A model generated the notes under the pieces. The model ran no database searches. It had not been told where the DNA came from and was given only the letters and a program-made list of their open reading frames with translations. A DNA stretch of 64,000 nt from Corinectria fuckeliana (Eukaryota > Ascomycota > Sordariomycetes > Hypocreales > Nectriaceae), in NCBI GenBank assembly GCA_019137255.1, contig WPDH01000063.1, positions 300,062 to 364,061 of the forward strand. Direction: 5' to 3'. This document shows positions 1-11,000 of the stretch, piece after piece (positions within the stretch are counted from its first letter, which is position 1; each line of letters opens with the position of its first letter). The translations under genes and the position numbers were made by a program.

Positions 1-1331
1 GAACGCAAGCCTCGTATGGAGAACACTGATGAAGATCTCTGAGCTGCTCCCTCGCTCGTTTACAAGACTCTTTCCCAAAGTTTTGGATCATTCGAGAGAC
101 GATTCTACAAACGCACCCGAGGTTCAGAATGTTCAAAGCTGTTTACCGCCAATGAGGACCAACCTTTGATTAGAGTTGGTGCTCCCTGCGCCAAGCACGC
201 CGATCAAAGAGATAGATCCATGCTCGCATATGTACAATACGAATATGACCGTGCGGCATCAACCCATCCTCCGAGATGCAGAGTACATACCTCGACATCG
301 TTGCTAGAAATGCTCAGAATGCATGGGTTTCAATCCGGTGTCTGGCTCGTGCTAAGGCCTAGGTTGAGCATGGGCGAGCCAAAGGAGCTATGATCTGCGG
401 TGAGCTGTGGCTTTCATTTCATGTGGCAACCTACTCATGGTTGCTTCACCTTATCGATCGACGCTGAGCTTGGGTAACTGATCTGGAGAATCAGCAGCCC
501 CCGCACTTGCAGAGGGCTGGAATATGCTGAAGCTGGGTAGTGTGGGTGACAGCCGGGGGTTGCGCCATTAATCCCTTCCTGGCAGTTTGCGTATGGATAT
601 TCGCAGGCGTGATATAGGCACTTCGATGCGAACATGCTGATAAGCCAAGACGTAACGCAAATTACCTCAGGCGTGTTAGTCATTTACAAGATCGGGCCAA
701 GTGACGTACAGAGGTCAGCAAACACACCTCGATCCTTTATCGCACCTCCGCCATTAATCTAAGTAATCCACGCACACACTCAACACTAATTACTCTTTAG
801 GCTTTTTTCCCCACGATCACCCAGCGCCATTTGCAACGCCCACCGCCCAATGAGGCATCCCAATCCCAGGTTCAAGGCCCCCATCGCCGCCGGGGATCCG
901 CCGCCGGCCTGGAGGGAAACCAATGCTCGTCGGGCTAGGCCCCATGGGGACGAACGGTCGGGATCTGCCAGGGCGTTATCTCTGCGGTCGGACAATAAAT
1001 CGGTCCTGTCACGGCTCTAGGGCTGTTGATAAGGCGCTGCCCGACGGCAGATGGGGAGGGGGAGAAAAAGCATGAGACCTTATCATGAAGGGGAAGAAAC
1101 AAAAAGGATCGTCCTGACAATTGCACCTTTGGGAAATGCTGCACAACTGGAAGCACGGCTGGATGGTTTGTACTTAAGCTCCGCCAAGATCCGGGGCATC
1201 TTGGCTGTCTGTCTGTTCCTCCGTAGTCCTGCTTGCTACTTGGAAACGTCTAGATTACTGCCTCGGCCGCCATCCTTGAACACGGACGACAGTCGTACGT
1301 CAATCAATCTATCCATCAACCAGCCACCGCA
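1..1331. other. Left intergenic stretch
   Basis: No gene can be supported. Short open frames on both strands lack introns, signal peptides or recognisable motifs. The right part (about 1,000-1,331) is CA- and pyrimidine-rich and is probably the promoter and 5' leader of the urea symporter that begins at 1,332. Confidence 0.5.
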
Positions 1332-3501
1332 ATGGCAGCCACGGTCGCACTGGACCAGAGCTACGGCTATGGCATCGTGCTCGGTCTCGGCTTTGCCTTT
1401 GCCTTTGGTAAGGGAGGCCCAGAATGAAACCCAGTAGACCGAACCATCACTTACACCTACACCTACGCTCACAGCCATGATCCTCACCACCTTCGTCCTG
1501 CGGCGGTACAACGCGGAGCTGCAGACGTCCGAGATGTTCACCACGGCCGGCCGCACCGTCAAGTCCGGCCTCGTCGGGTCGGCCGTCGTCTCGTCGTGGA
1601 CCTGGGCGGCCACGCTGCTGCAGTCGTCGGGCGTGTGCTACCGCTACGGCGTCAGCGGGCCGTTCTGGTACGCCTCGGGCGCCACGGTGCAGATCCTGCT
1701 GTTCGCGACGCTGGCCATCGAGCTGAAGCGCCGCGCCCCCAACGCCCACACCTTCCTCGAGGTCATCCGCGCCCGCTACGGCACCGCGGCCCACGTCGTC
1801 TTCATGGTCTTCGGGCTGGCCACCAACATCCTCGTCTCGCTGATGCTCATCGTCGGCGGCTCGGCCACCGTCTCGGCCCTGACCGGCATGCACACCATCG
1901 CCGCCATCTTCCTGCTGCCGCTGGGCGTGGTGCTGTACACGCTCGTCGGCGGCCTCAAGGCCACCTTCCTGACGGACTGGGCCCACACCTTCATCCTCCT
2001 CATCATCATCATCCTCTTTGCCCTGACCACCTACGCCACCTCCGACACCCTGGGGTCTCCCGCCGTAGTCTACGACGCCCTCGTTGCGGCGGCAGAGCGC
2101 CATCCCGTAGCTGGAAACGCCCATGGAAGCTATCTCACCATGCGGTCCAAGGAGGGCGCCATCTTCTTCGTCATCAACATCGTCGGCAACTTCGGCACCG
2201 TCTTCCTCGACAACGGCTACTACAACAAGGCCATCGCCGCGTCGCCCGTCCACGCGCTGCCGGGGTACCTCATCGGCGGTCTCTCCTGGTTCGCCATCCC
2301 CTGGCTGACGGCAACCACCATGGGCCTGGCGGCCTTGTCCCTCGAGGACAACCCTCTCTTCCCGACCTACCCCGACCGCATGTCCGAGTCGGCAGTCAGC
2401 GCCGGCCTGGTGCTCCCGTACGCGGCCGTGGCCCTGCTCGGAAAGGGCGGCGCCGTGGCGACTCTGCTCATCATCTTCATGGCCGTCACCAGCGCCACCT
2501 CGGCCGAGCTGATTGCCGTGTCGTCCATCTTCACCTACGACTTCTACCGCACCTACATCAAGCCCGATGCCCCCGGGAAACAGCTCATCTGGATCTCCCA
2601 CTGCATCGTCATCTCCTACGCCGTCTTCATCTCCTGCTTCTCCGTCGGTCTTTGGTACGCTGGCATCTCCATGGGCTACCTCTACTTGATGATGGGATGC
2701 GTCATTTCCTCCGCCGTGCTGCCGGCGACCTTGACGCTCACGTGGCCCAAGCAGAACAAATGGGCTGCCAGCCTGTCGCCTGTTCTGGGTCTGGCCGTGG
2801 CCCTCGTTGCTTGGCTGGTCACGGCCAAGAAGGAATGCGGCTCTCTCAACGTCGCCTGCACGGGGTCGAACAACCCCATGCTGGCGGGCAACGTCACCGC
2901 CCTTCTCTCGCCCATCATCTTCGTCCCTGTTCTCACCTACGCTCTGGGACCCCAGAACTACGACTGGAAGAGCATGATGAACATCCGCATGGGAGACGAC
3001 CACGACCTTGCTGCTGCGGCCGGCGTCGACCTGGAGAACACGACTGGAGGCCACACCGAGACCTCGAATGAAGCTTCAGAAGAGCAGAGGAAGTTGCTCA
3101 GAGCTGGAAAGATAAGCAAAATCGCCACCATTGTCATGGCAAGGACCCCAGTCCCCGATTAACTCCCAAGACGCTAACACACATTCTAGACCATTGCCTT
3201 TCTCGTTCTTTGGCCTCTTCCAATGTACGGCTCCTCTTACATTTTTTCCAAGCAATTCTTCACCGGCTGGGTCAGCGTAGGAATCATCTGGATCTTCTGC
3301 TCCTTCATCGCCGTGGGGCTGTTCCCGGTCTTTGAAGGACGAAAGACACTCGTGCGAACCGCCAAGTTCATTTATCTTGACTTGACAGGATCTCGGTCCT
3401 TCAGGACTGCCGGCACAACCGTTCAGGAGGAAGAGGGCTCCACAGGCAGCGGGCAGGTCACTCCTAAAGAGTCCGGGAAGGTGGACGAGAAGACGGAATA
3501 A
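1332..3501 (+). CDS. dur3: DUR3-type urea/proton symporter (SSS family), copy 1
   Basis: Plasma-membrane sodium:solute symporter-family protein, expected to import urea (possibly polyamines) with protons for nitrogen supply. Exons read 1332-1407, 1475-3138 and 3190-3501, giving 683 aa, the usual DUR3 length. Exon 1 carries GYGIVLGLGFAFAF and joins in phase 1 to AMILTTFVLRRYN. Family blocks follow: TSEMFTTAGRTVKSG, SSWTWAATLLQSS, YRYGVSGPFWYASGA, IELKRRAPNAHTFLE, GGLKATFLTDWAHT and, in the last exon, LWPLPMYGSSYIFSK. About 14-15 membrane spans are visible, with a hydrophilic tail. The second intron seems to start with GC (ATG|GCAAGG), has a GCTAAC branch site and ends CTAG. It restores an uninterrupted VMTIAFLVLW helix, whereas GT donors nearby fit the family less well. 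A long minus-strand open frame across the gene is its shadow. A divergent paralogue lies at 33.3-35.5 kb. Which substrate this copy prefers is inference. Confidence 0.93.
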
Positions 3502-3609
3502 GACCTTTAGGGGTCAACGGAGCCGATACTTAACGTTGGTGAATGAAGATGGCGCTATTTACTGAGCTTTTGGTAGTAACAAGTCACCAAGTGAGCGACA
3601 TGCGTACAC

Positions 3610-4793
3610 CTATTCAATCTGGATGCAGATTTTCCCCTGGTGACGGCCTGCCGACTGGTACTCGTACGCATCCTTGACCCGATCCAGCGTAAAAACCTTG
3701 GCATCAACAACGGGACGGAGCTTCTCCAGATTCGCCTCGATGGCCCGACACATCTCCTCCATTTGCAGCCGGTTGCCAACCCACACACCACGAGCAGTGT
3801 AAAGGCTGAGCCAGCAATCGATCAAGCCCGGCTGCTCCTTGACGTCTCCGCCGACAGACCCGACAATGCCGATGGTGCCGTCGAGCCTGACACTCGCAAT
3901 GCTCTGCTTCATCGACGTGCCCGCCACCTCGACGACGAGGTCGACGCCGATGCCGCCGGTCAGCTCCTTGGCGACGGCGCCCCATTCAGGCGTGTCGCGG
4001 TAGTTGATGATGTGGTCCGCGCCCAGCTTCTCGAGAAGCTTGGCTTTCTCGGCAGAGCTCGTCGTGGCAATGACCCTCGCGCCGATGGCCTTGGCGAACT
4101 GTACGGCAAAGACGCTCACTCCGCCAGTGCCCTGGGTCAAGACCCATTGGCCCGCGACGAGCTGCTTACCAGGCAGCCCGAAAAGGGCATTCCAAGCCGT
4201 CAGCCCGGCGCAGCTCAGCGTCGCAGCCTCGGTGAAGCGCAGGCCCCTGGGCATCGCCACGAGACCCTGCTCGTCGAACGCGCCCACCGTCCGCAGGGTG
4301 CCATCCACAGAGGCTCCGAGACCAGATTGGAGCGTGAGCGCGTTTATGGAGCCGGCGAGATGCTGCTGGTTGATTATCGTGACGACGTGGTTGCCGGGCC
4401 GGAATCGGGTGACGTGTTTGCCGACGGCCAGGACGGTTCCCGCTCCGTCAGAGCCGGGCACGACATCTGGCTTGAGGCCCCAGGGGTATTTTCCATAGGG
4501 TATCATAAGATCCCGATACTGCACTGATGCTTAGTCGGGGGGGGAGTGAGTAGATGCAGCAGCGTACGTTGATGGATGCTCCTTGGACTGCGGGCTCGGG
4601 TTACTGGATATAAACAGGAGTTGCTTGCGAGGTAAAACTCACTTTTGACCAGGACCTGGCTATCGCCCAGTTCCGGCACGGGTCTCTCTGTGTATTTCAG
4701 GGAATCGAAGCCATCCAGGCCAACAATGTTCCATTGTTTGGCGGTTTCGGGGATTGGGTGAGCCATGGTACGATCAGAAGCTGGTATAGTCAT
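3610..4793 (-). CDS. Zinc-type alcohol dehydrogenase / quinone-oxidoreductase-like MDR protein
   Basis: Medium-chain dehydrogenase/reductase, NAD(P)-dependent and probably cytosolic; substrate unknown. Exons on the minus strand: 4793-4643, a 20-nt exon 4587-4568, and 4518-3610. The mini-exon is needed to give the family sequence VLVKIQGASINYRDLMIP; skipping it loses six conserved residues. GTGAGT and GTACGC donors and two AG acceptors flank it. Visible blocks: PGSDGAGTVLAVG (GroES-like part), the nucleotide-binding run TQGTGGVSVFAVQFAKA, EKLGADHIINYRDTP, and the C-terminal HQGKICIQ. The catalytic-zinc cysteine of classical ADHs is absent at the usual place, so a zinc-independent quinone-reductase-like subgroup is likely. 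Translation may begin at 4793 or at the second ATG at 4766, which matches relatives better. The gene ends 108 bp from the end of the convergent dur3. Confidence 0.88.
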
Positions 4794-5717
4794 GTCAATG
4801 CAGGTGATAAGCGATGAGTTCAGTGTGGAAATAAATCAGCCTGGCCGCTGACGTGCTTTTGTTTCACCGTTGACTTTCATCGTCTCCGTTGTTGATTTCT
4901 AAGGCCGACCCTTGTGCTCGTGATTTGTAATCCATAATGCTATGGGCCGACGTCATGGGAGGTCAGATCAGCTTACTCTCGTGCCTGACAATTCGCTTGT
5001 CAATACAGCGGGCAAGTCACCTGAACTACTGTTCTCAAGCTGCAGCTGCAACCGGACGATACAAGGCTATTTATATAGGCTTCTGTTCTCTGGGCTGCGG
5101 GCCTTTCTTCTAGAACAAGGATTAGCGTTAAAAGAACCGAGCAAGGACTTCAATACTAATCCAAGCGTAGAGGATGTGCAAGAATTACCAGTGTCTATTT
5201 AGCTGGAAAAGCAGGCGGGGTTGTCGAGACGGACACAGCCTAGCATGGTATTTCTACCGCTCATGCAAGTCCATCGGAATGCGATGAGGTAGATGAAGCT
5301 TAGCAGTTATTTACAGCCCTTCAATTAATACCAGGGGACAAATCCAGGGTTTAAACGCTTAGCAAGACTTCACTTATACAAGGGTACATACAAAACAGGG
5401 TTCATGCTGAAAGTCAAATGTACCTCGCATAATCTAGAAATTCGATAGGTCTTTGTTCTCAATACATCTGCCAGGTCGCCAGTAGCACCGAATAGCTGAT
5501 CAACCGCGTATATGTGCTGCGGACACTGAGAAGCTCCATCTAGAAACTGCAGCTTTCAAAGTGGCTGATTAGCCGAGGGACCGGACAGCTAGTTTTCTCA
5601 TAAGATTTAAAATTACATGCATCAATGCTATTTATGCGATACTATTTATACAAGAATTGTCGATCGATCACTACTCGCCTCAGCCCTTCCACACTTGACA
5701 TATGCAGGACAAGCCGT
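4794..5717. other. Intergenic, no gene seen
   Basis: Contains the divergent side of the alcohol dehydrogenase promoter and the 3' flank of the rhamnogalacturonase. One 86-codon plus-strand frame (4942-5202) has no recognisable features. Confidence 0.5.
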
Positions 5718-7618
5718 CTAGATGTGTCGTCGTCTTCTCGCCTTGCAAGCGGAAGAACCAGCACCGGCGGCACTTGTGGTCTCTACGCTAGACTCGACGA
5801 CCTCGGGAACTGGCGAGGTCGAGACAGAGGCAACGGGAGTAGGGGTGATGACGGAGGCGAGGGGCGCTACATCGACAGGGAGGCTGCTGGAGGGGGCCGA
5901 GGGGGTGTTGGCCGCGTCGTTGCTCTCAACAGCAACACTGGGCGTCTCGACGGGAAAGCCAGGCGTCTCAGCTGCAGCGCTGGTGCTCTCAACGGAAGGG
6001 CTGGTAGGCACGGCAGCAGCAGCGGAAGAGGCGACGAGAGCATCGACAGGAGTCGTCTCGGCAGCGTCAGCAGCGTCCCCGGCGGCCATCAGACCGCTGA
6101 TGGCGGCGACACCGGGATAGAACGAAGCCCGAATGGTCGGGATGGCGATGGACACAGTCAGACCCAGCCCGGCCGAGATCTCGTTGTCCATGGTCTGGAT
6201 GGCGTAGTCGCCGGCGGTGGTGACGGTCTGCGTCGAGGTGAAGGTCGACGTCGGGTTGCCGGGGTCCAGGCACGCGCCGTCGCCGAAGGCGTTGTTGCAC
6301 CAGTACTCGACGTAGTCGCCGGCCTCGGTCCACACGTTGAAGTCGCTGACGGCCATGTCGGTGCACGGCACGGCCGGCGGGCAGTTGAGCTTGATGGGCC
6401 CGCGCTGGTGGCCGTTGAGACAGGTGCCGGCCCAGCCCGCAAAGGTGAAGTTGGTGTACAGGATGCCGTCGCCGTCGATGGGGTCCATCGACGACCACGT
6501 GGCGTCCAGGTCGAGCGAGTAGGCGTTGGAGTGGCCGATGAAGTTGTTCAGCTGCACGTTGGCCACGGTGCCGCTGCCGCCGTACGACTTGAACATGTAC
6601 ATCTGGTTGGAGTTTTGCGTGTAGACGTTGCTGTACACGATGTCGTGGATGTCTGCGTGGGCGCGTGAGACGACGTGACGAGGCAGGGATGCGGAACGGA
6701 GTACTTACTGGTGTCGGCGCCGAGCGATCCCATGGCGCAGCCGCCGGACCAGTTGCAGAAGACGTTCTCAATCAGGATGTGGTCGGCGGGGGACTTGACC
6801 GTGACGCACTCGTCCTTGTTGCTGACCTCGACGTCGTGGATCCAAATGTTGGTGCTCCAGACGCTGAGGCCGTCTAGGCCACCGCGGCCTCCACCGTGGA
6901 TGACCATGTTGTAGACCTCGCCGTCACTGCACGTGTCCAGGGCGAAGTGGAAGGCGGGAGCTGAGCACGAGTTAGGTTGTCCTTGTGAACAGGGGCCGGG
7001 GCAGCTTACAGTCGACGAGAGCCACGTCGTGGACGGAGAAGCTGTTCACGTCGTAGAATCGGAGAATGCGAGGGCCGTACTCGTCCTCTGGGATGCTGTT
7101 AGCTTCATCACACGCACAATCGGGTTGGCGTCGAAGACGACTCACTCTCGTGGAACTGGTATCCGTAGCCCTGAATGGCACCCTTCGAGTTGCTGCTGTA
7201 AAACTCAAAGTCCTCCATGTGCTGGAAGAACAGCATGTTGCCGCCGTCGGTACTGCATCTGCGTCAGCCAAGCCGGAAGAGACGGAGCCAGCACGGTATC
7301 CTACCCAATGCGGTAGATGACGCCGTCAAGACGGAGAGACATGGCGTCTCCAGAGAGCTTCAGCCACGTCGCCAGCCCATAGTCACCCTCGGGGATGTAG
7401 ACCTCGCCTCCCGTGCTGCAGGCAGTCCAGGCGTCGTTGATGGCCTGGCTGTTGTCCGTCGTAGCGTCCGCCACGCCGCCGTAGTCCATGATGTTGCAGG
7501 TCTTGACGGCCGCCTTCGCCGCCCGGGACGTGAGAGGGCCGACAGTGCCGCTCAGCTGCGCAGCAGCTTGGAGGCCGAACGCCGCGGCAATCAATGCCGA
7601 CACGCCGAATCGAGCCAT
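5718..7618 (-). CDS. rhgA: Secreted GH28 rhamnogalacturonase (rhamnogalacturonan hydrolase)
   Basis: Extracellular endo-hydrolase cleaving the GalA-Rha backbone of rhamnogalacturonan I. Exons (minus): 7618-7305, 7252-7146, 7087-7010, 6960-6709, 6652-5718; every junction keeps phase, giving 561 aa. A signal peptide ends near AAAQ (about residue 21), followed by LSGTVGPLTS as in characterised rhgA proteins. Family blocks in order: GTDGGNMLFF, SPAFHFALDTCSDGEVYNM, GGLDGLSVWSTNIWIHDVE, NKDECVTVKSP (catalytic Asp/Glu region, near residue 210), CNWSGGCAMGSLGADT and QRGPIKLNCP. The catalytic part resembles the roughly 446-aa fungal enzymes. The extra 100 or so residues are a Ser/Thr/Ala/Val-rich tail, probably O-glycosylated, ending in the basic KARRRRHI. 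A TATA box lies about 180 bp upstream. Expression is likely pectin-induced (inference). The endo-arabinanase at 18-19 kb would act on side chains of the same polymer. Confidence 0.93.
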
Positions 7619-7797
7619 GGTAGAAAAGAGCGATGGAAAACGATGGGATTAGAAACAAACGAATGGATGCGTGCGGTATACAATGCAATCGTAGACACAC
7701 AAGCAGAGACCAAAAGAGCGGACAAACCAAGGGACGAAAGAGTGAAAACAGAATGAGAGACACCAAGAAACAATAGCGAGGGCATTTCAAGCAGCAC

Positions 7798-7804
7798 TTT
7801 TATA
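7798..7804 (-). promoter_or_regulatory. TATA box of the rhamnogalacturonase gene
   Basis: TATAAAA on the minus strand, about 180 bp upstream of the ATG at 7618. The purine-rich interval between them fits a long 5' leader. Position-based inference. Confidence 0.5.
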
Positions 7805-9390
7805 CAGCGCGACGGGCCAGGCCCTGGTTCAGGTAGAGTAGAGTAGGGAGGTACGATGCCGACAATCCGGTCGCGAGCAAGGGTGACATTTAATTAGCGA
7901 TGACCTGACCACGGGGCTCCCATTTCCTAGAGAATCCAAACATCAGGGCTACATGCAAGGGTGTGAAACCGACGCTCCCATGCCATGGCTTTCGTTAGTT
8001 TATCGCTAAGGCCCGCGACACGCAACCGATTAGTGGGCCGTGAAACCTGTAACCGGAGATAATAATCCACAAATGGGTGTCGGTTGTTGTCGAAACAACG
8101 GCAAGGAGAGTGCTATGTAAGTTTTGGCGGATGTTTAGACGAGCGGAGCAGGCCATGATGGCTTTGCGAGGGGGGGACAGGATACCTCAGTTCTCCAGAG
8201 AAGATCACATGTGCTTCTTAGGAGCAAGACTACGATATGGTTTAGTGTTACACAAGGACACGATGGAGGAAACAAGCGGCAGTTTCTCAACTTGTGTTAA
8301 GCATCTACTGACCAGTGTAGACCAATATATCTGCGAGCTAAGGGTTACGGGTTTGGGAATATTACCCACCCATGGATGTTTCATATCATCTCCATACTCG
8401 CAGCTCCAGAAAGCGCTCGACATTTCGCTAGAGACCAGCTACCACGCACTGGTGGGAACTAAAGTGATCTACTCCAAACAGAGTCAACGAATGGAAGGAC
8501 GGACAGTAAACCGTTGAATGTGCTGGAAACACGACTTCAGGAAACAATTGACAGTTGCGAACTAGGCATTGACTCCGCTTGACTTCATTTCTGCCCACCA
8601 CCGGCGCATTCTTTGATCATCTCGGCTTTTCACCTACCCAACCTCTGCGTCCTCCACTGAGGTTCGTTATGTCTCACACAACTATCGAGCTTGGTGGTGC
8701 TCGTGTTTATTAGCATGATGGGCCTGACATTCCACGGGTAGACAAGGCTGTTCGTCGGCTGCGGACGTGTCAACTCCGGCAGCACGTAGACTATTCCTTT
8801 CAGAATTCGTAGACGTCTTCTCGCCGTGATAGCTCCATTCGCCTCGTCTCCATGTTCAAGTCATCGCAGCTTATGTAGGCTAGCGGAAATATGTAGCAAG
8901 CGCACTTCCTGTACAACGACATGGAAGTAGACCGACTTCCATCGTCTGAACGGACAAAGGACGACAAAAGCTTTCCTACACAGGGAAAGCAGCAGGCATC
9001 TCGGATACATCATCATCTCCCATTCTGAAGAAGTGACACTGATCCCTAAGCCTGCTACACGACCAAGCTCGCACTAAATGCCGGTATGTTTCCCAACCAT
9101 TCATTCAGCAGCCAGCATTCCGGTTTTCCTTCGTGCAGATGCCTTCTGCTTCGATAACATCACAACAGCCTCGAAGTGTTTCACCTGAGACAAACGTGAG
9201 AAATGGTGAAGCTTCCTTGATCTCGGCCCGTTGTTCAACGTGTTTCCTTCTGCAAATCACTGGCGATAGGTGGCTGTTTGCATGCCTTGGGCTGCTGGGC
9301 TTTTCTGTTGTCGCCGAGAACAGACCGAGACAGGCGTTTGTGTGGTCGGCCAACACATAAGAATACCTTAGATTCAAAGAGCCCATCAGG
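7805..9390. other. Intergenic, possible decayed sequence
   Basis: No supported gene. From 8,669 a plus-strand frame beginning MSHTTIELGG runs about 120 codons with four TAG stops, which may be an old coding relic, but no family was recognised. A 146-codon plus-strand frame at 8077-8517 has no features. Confidence 0.35.
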
Positions 9391-9398
9391 TATAAAAG
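9391..9398 (+). promoter_or_regulatory. TATA box of the small secreted protein gene
   Basis: TATAAAAG lies 116 bp upstream of the ATG at 9514 and is followed by a C/A-rich leader typical of fungal 5' UTRs. Confidence 0.55.
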
Positions 9399-9513
9399 AG
9401 TCGGAATCCCCCTTTGCATACAGAATCAGCCAACAGCAACGCCCTTCCACTCTAAGCAGCATAACCCGCTTCTCTGCCTATCTACACCAATTATATTTCA
9501 AACCCTCATCACT

Positions 9514-10043
9514 ATGAAGTTCATCTCTGTCGTTCTCCCTCTCCTCATCGGCACCGCCATCGCCGCACCGGCCCGTGATACTGGTGGCGATCTAGCTATT
9601 CGTGAAGCGGGCGCTCTTGGTCCTAGGCCCGTTGAAGTTGGTGCAGAAACACGCGACGTGGAGCTTGCCACCCGGGAGGCAAGCGACCTCGACCTGAAGC
9701 TCGGCGGGACTCTCATCGACGGGGTCCTGGATGCAGTCAAGGGCATTCTGCGAAGCCTTGTGGATGGTCTCAGCAAGAGATCGACTTTGCCGCTGCTTGA
9801 TGGGCGTGGCAAGCGCGAGGAAGCGGCTGATGAGAGTGAGTTTCCATCGCGCTCATACCAGCATACAACTAACGCTCTGCGGATGTCCTATGACTCTTCA
9901 GCAAGCTTGTTGACGCTGCATCCGCCGATGTGTCTGTGTTTAGGAACCTAAGCGCTAAGGTCGCCGAGGCCGTCGAGGAAATCGAGGCTGTTGCGGCGTC
10001 CCAGACATCGCGTAGGGGTGATGAAGATGGCAACTCCGGCTGA
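9514..10043 (+). CDS. Small secreted protein, unknown function
   Basis: MKFISVVLPLLIGTAIAAPA is a clear signal peptide. The mature part is acidic, cysteine-free and Ala/Glu/Leu-rich, with dibasic sites (SKRS, GKRE) that could be cut by a Kex2-type protease. The intron runs to the AG at 9901 and has a CTAAC branch site. The strong donor GTGAGT at 9836 puts exon 2 out of frame and stops after 16 residues. A donor four bases downstream (GTTTCC at 9840) keeps a coherent amphipathic frame (KLVDAASADVSVFRN onward) to TGA at 10043, giving 155 aa. So the gene either uses an unusual donor, makes two C-termini, or carries a frameshift. No homologous family recognised. Confidence 0.65.
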
Positions 10044-11000
10044 ACAAAGAACCGTTGGACGGATGTAGGGCGGTTCAGGTAGCGAACAGCAAGGTGTCAT
10101 TGGGGGGTATTCGTTATTTGTAACGCCAAATCAGGGAAAATCTAGCTATCAAACATGGCATCCATCGGACTCTAGATAACAAACTATCTGCAATCAAGTA
10201 GAAGTAAAAGTCTTCTTCCAGAAAGCTACCACCGCATCACCAAAGCCGGCGTCATCACGAATTTCATCCTCCGGCTATTCTTTTTGAATGAAATCGAGTT
10301 CGCCTTGTCCAATTCCATCGTGTCTTGGTCAAGCTCAATGATCTCTGCGGGCTTTCAAACTCGTGTTATCACCCGAGCAACCTATATAACAAAATGATCC
10401 ATCCTTGTCAGGAATTGGACGCAGCTGTTAGTAAAAACTGCGATGGGTAATAGTCCCATGCTGGCGGGGTACACACTCATTTCACTACGACCTACCCTAG
10501 AGACGATTTGGATCCATCACGTGTAGCATTGTTATCTGTTATCGCGCAATCGCGTCTCCTAGCTGACACGTCGCGAAGTCACATGACCAGCCCCGCCAGG
10601 CGCAGACCGCCAATCAAGCCCCGGTTGCCCGTTAGTGGGCTCGTATTCGGATCATTCTGCCAGGGGTAAAAGCGGCCCATCGGAAGATCTGGCAGCGGAG
10701 CCAATGGCAGGCAAAGCCGGGCCGGTAGGCCTAGATACGGATACGCGACGACCCGTCAACTTGCTTCGTATCCGTACTCTCCAGGTCCAAAGCAAACCTC
10801 GGAGCTTCTCGGGCCCCCTTTGCGATAAAAGTGATGTTTTTTTTGGTTCCAATTGATCTAGCTTCCTTTTGGTTTTCAACTCACGCAAACCAGCCTCACC
10901 CACTCAGTCGAGTACTCACTCAGCCTCCAGGTCGCGCCGTGTCGTATCGCATCCCACCAAGGCGCTCCCTGTCCCGTCGTCCCCCTGGCAACACACCACC
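10044..11000. other. Intergenic; promoter of the sterol desaturase
   Basis: No gene seen. The segment 10,600-10,990 is GC-rich and ends in a pyrimidine-rich leader before the ATG at 11001. Upstream in-frame codons to 10,869 lack homology and are probably 5' UTR. Confidence 0.45.

Noticed and set aside
1447..3054. 535-codon minus-strand open frame, and a 491-codon frame on the plus strand
   Set aside because: Shadows of the GC-rich dur3 exon; compositionally biased (His/Arg/Gly/Asp) with no motifs.
5625..6668. 347-codon plus-strand frame
   Set aside because: Antisense shadow of the rhamnogalacturonase last exon.
8077..8517. 146-codon plus-strand frame
   Set aside because: No motif, no intron signals and mixed composition; probably chance.
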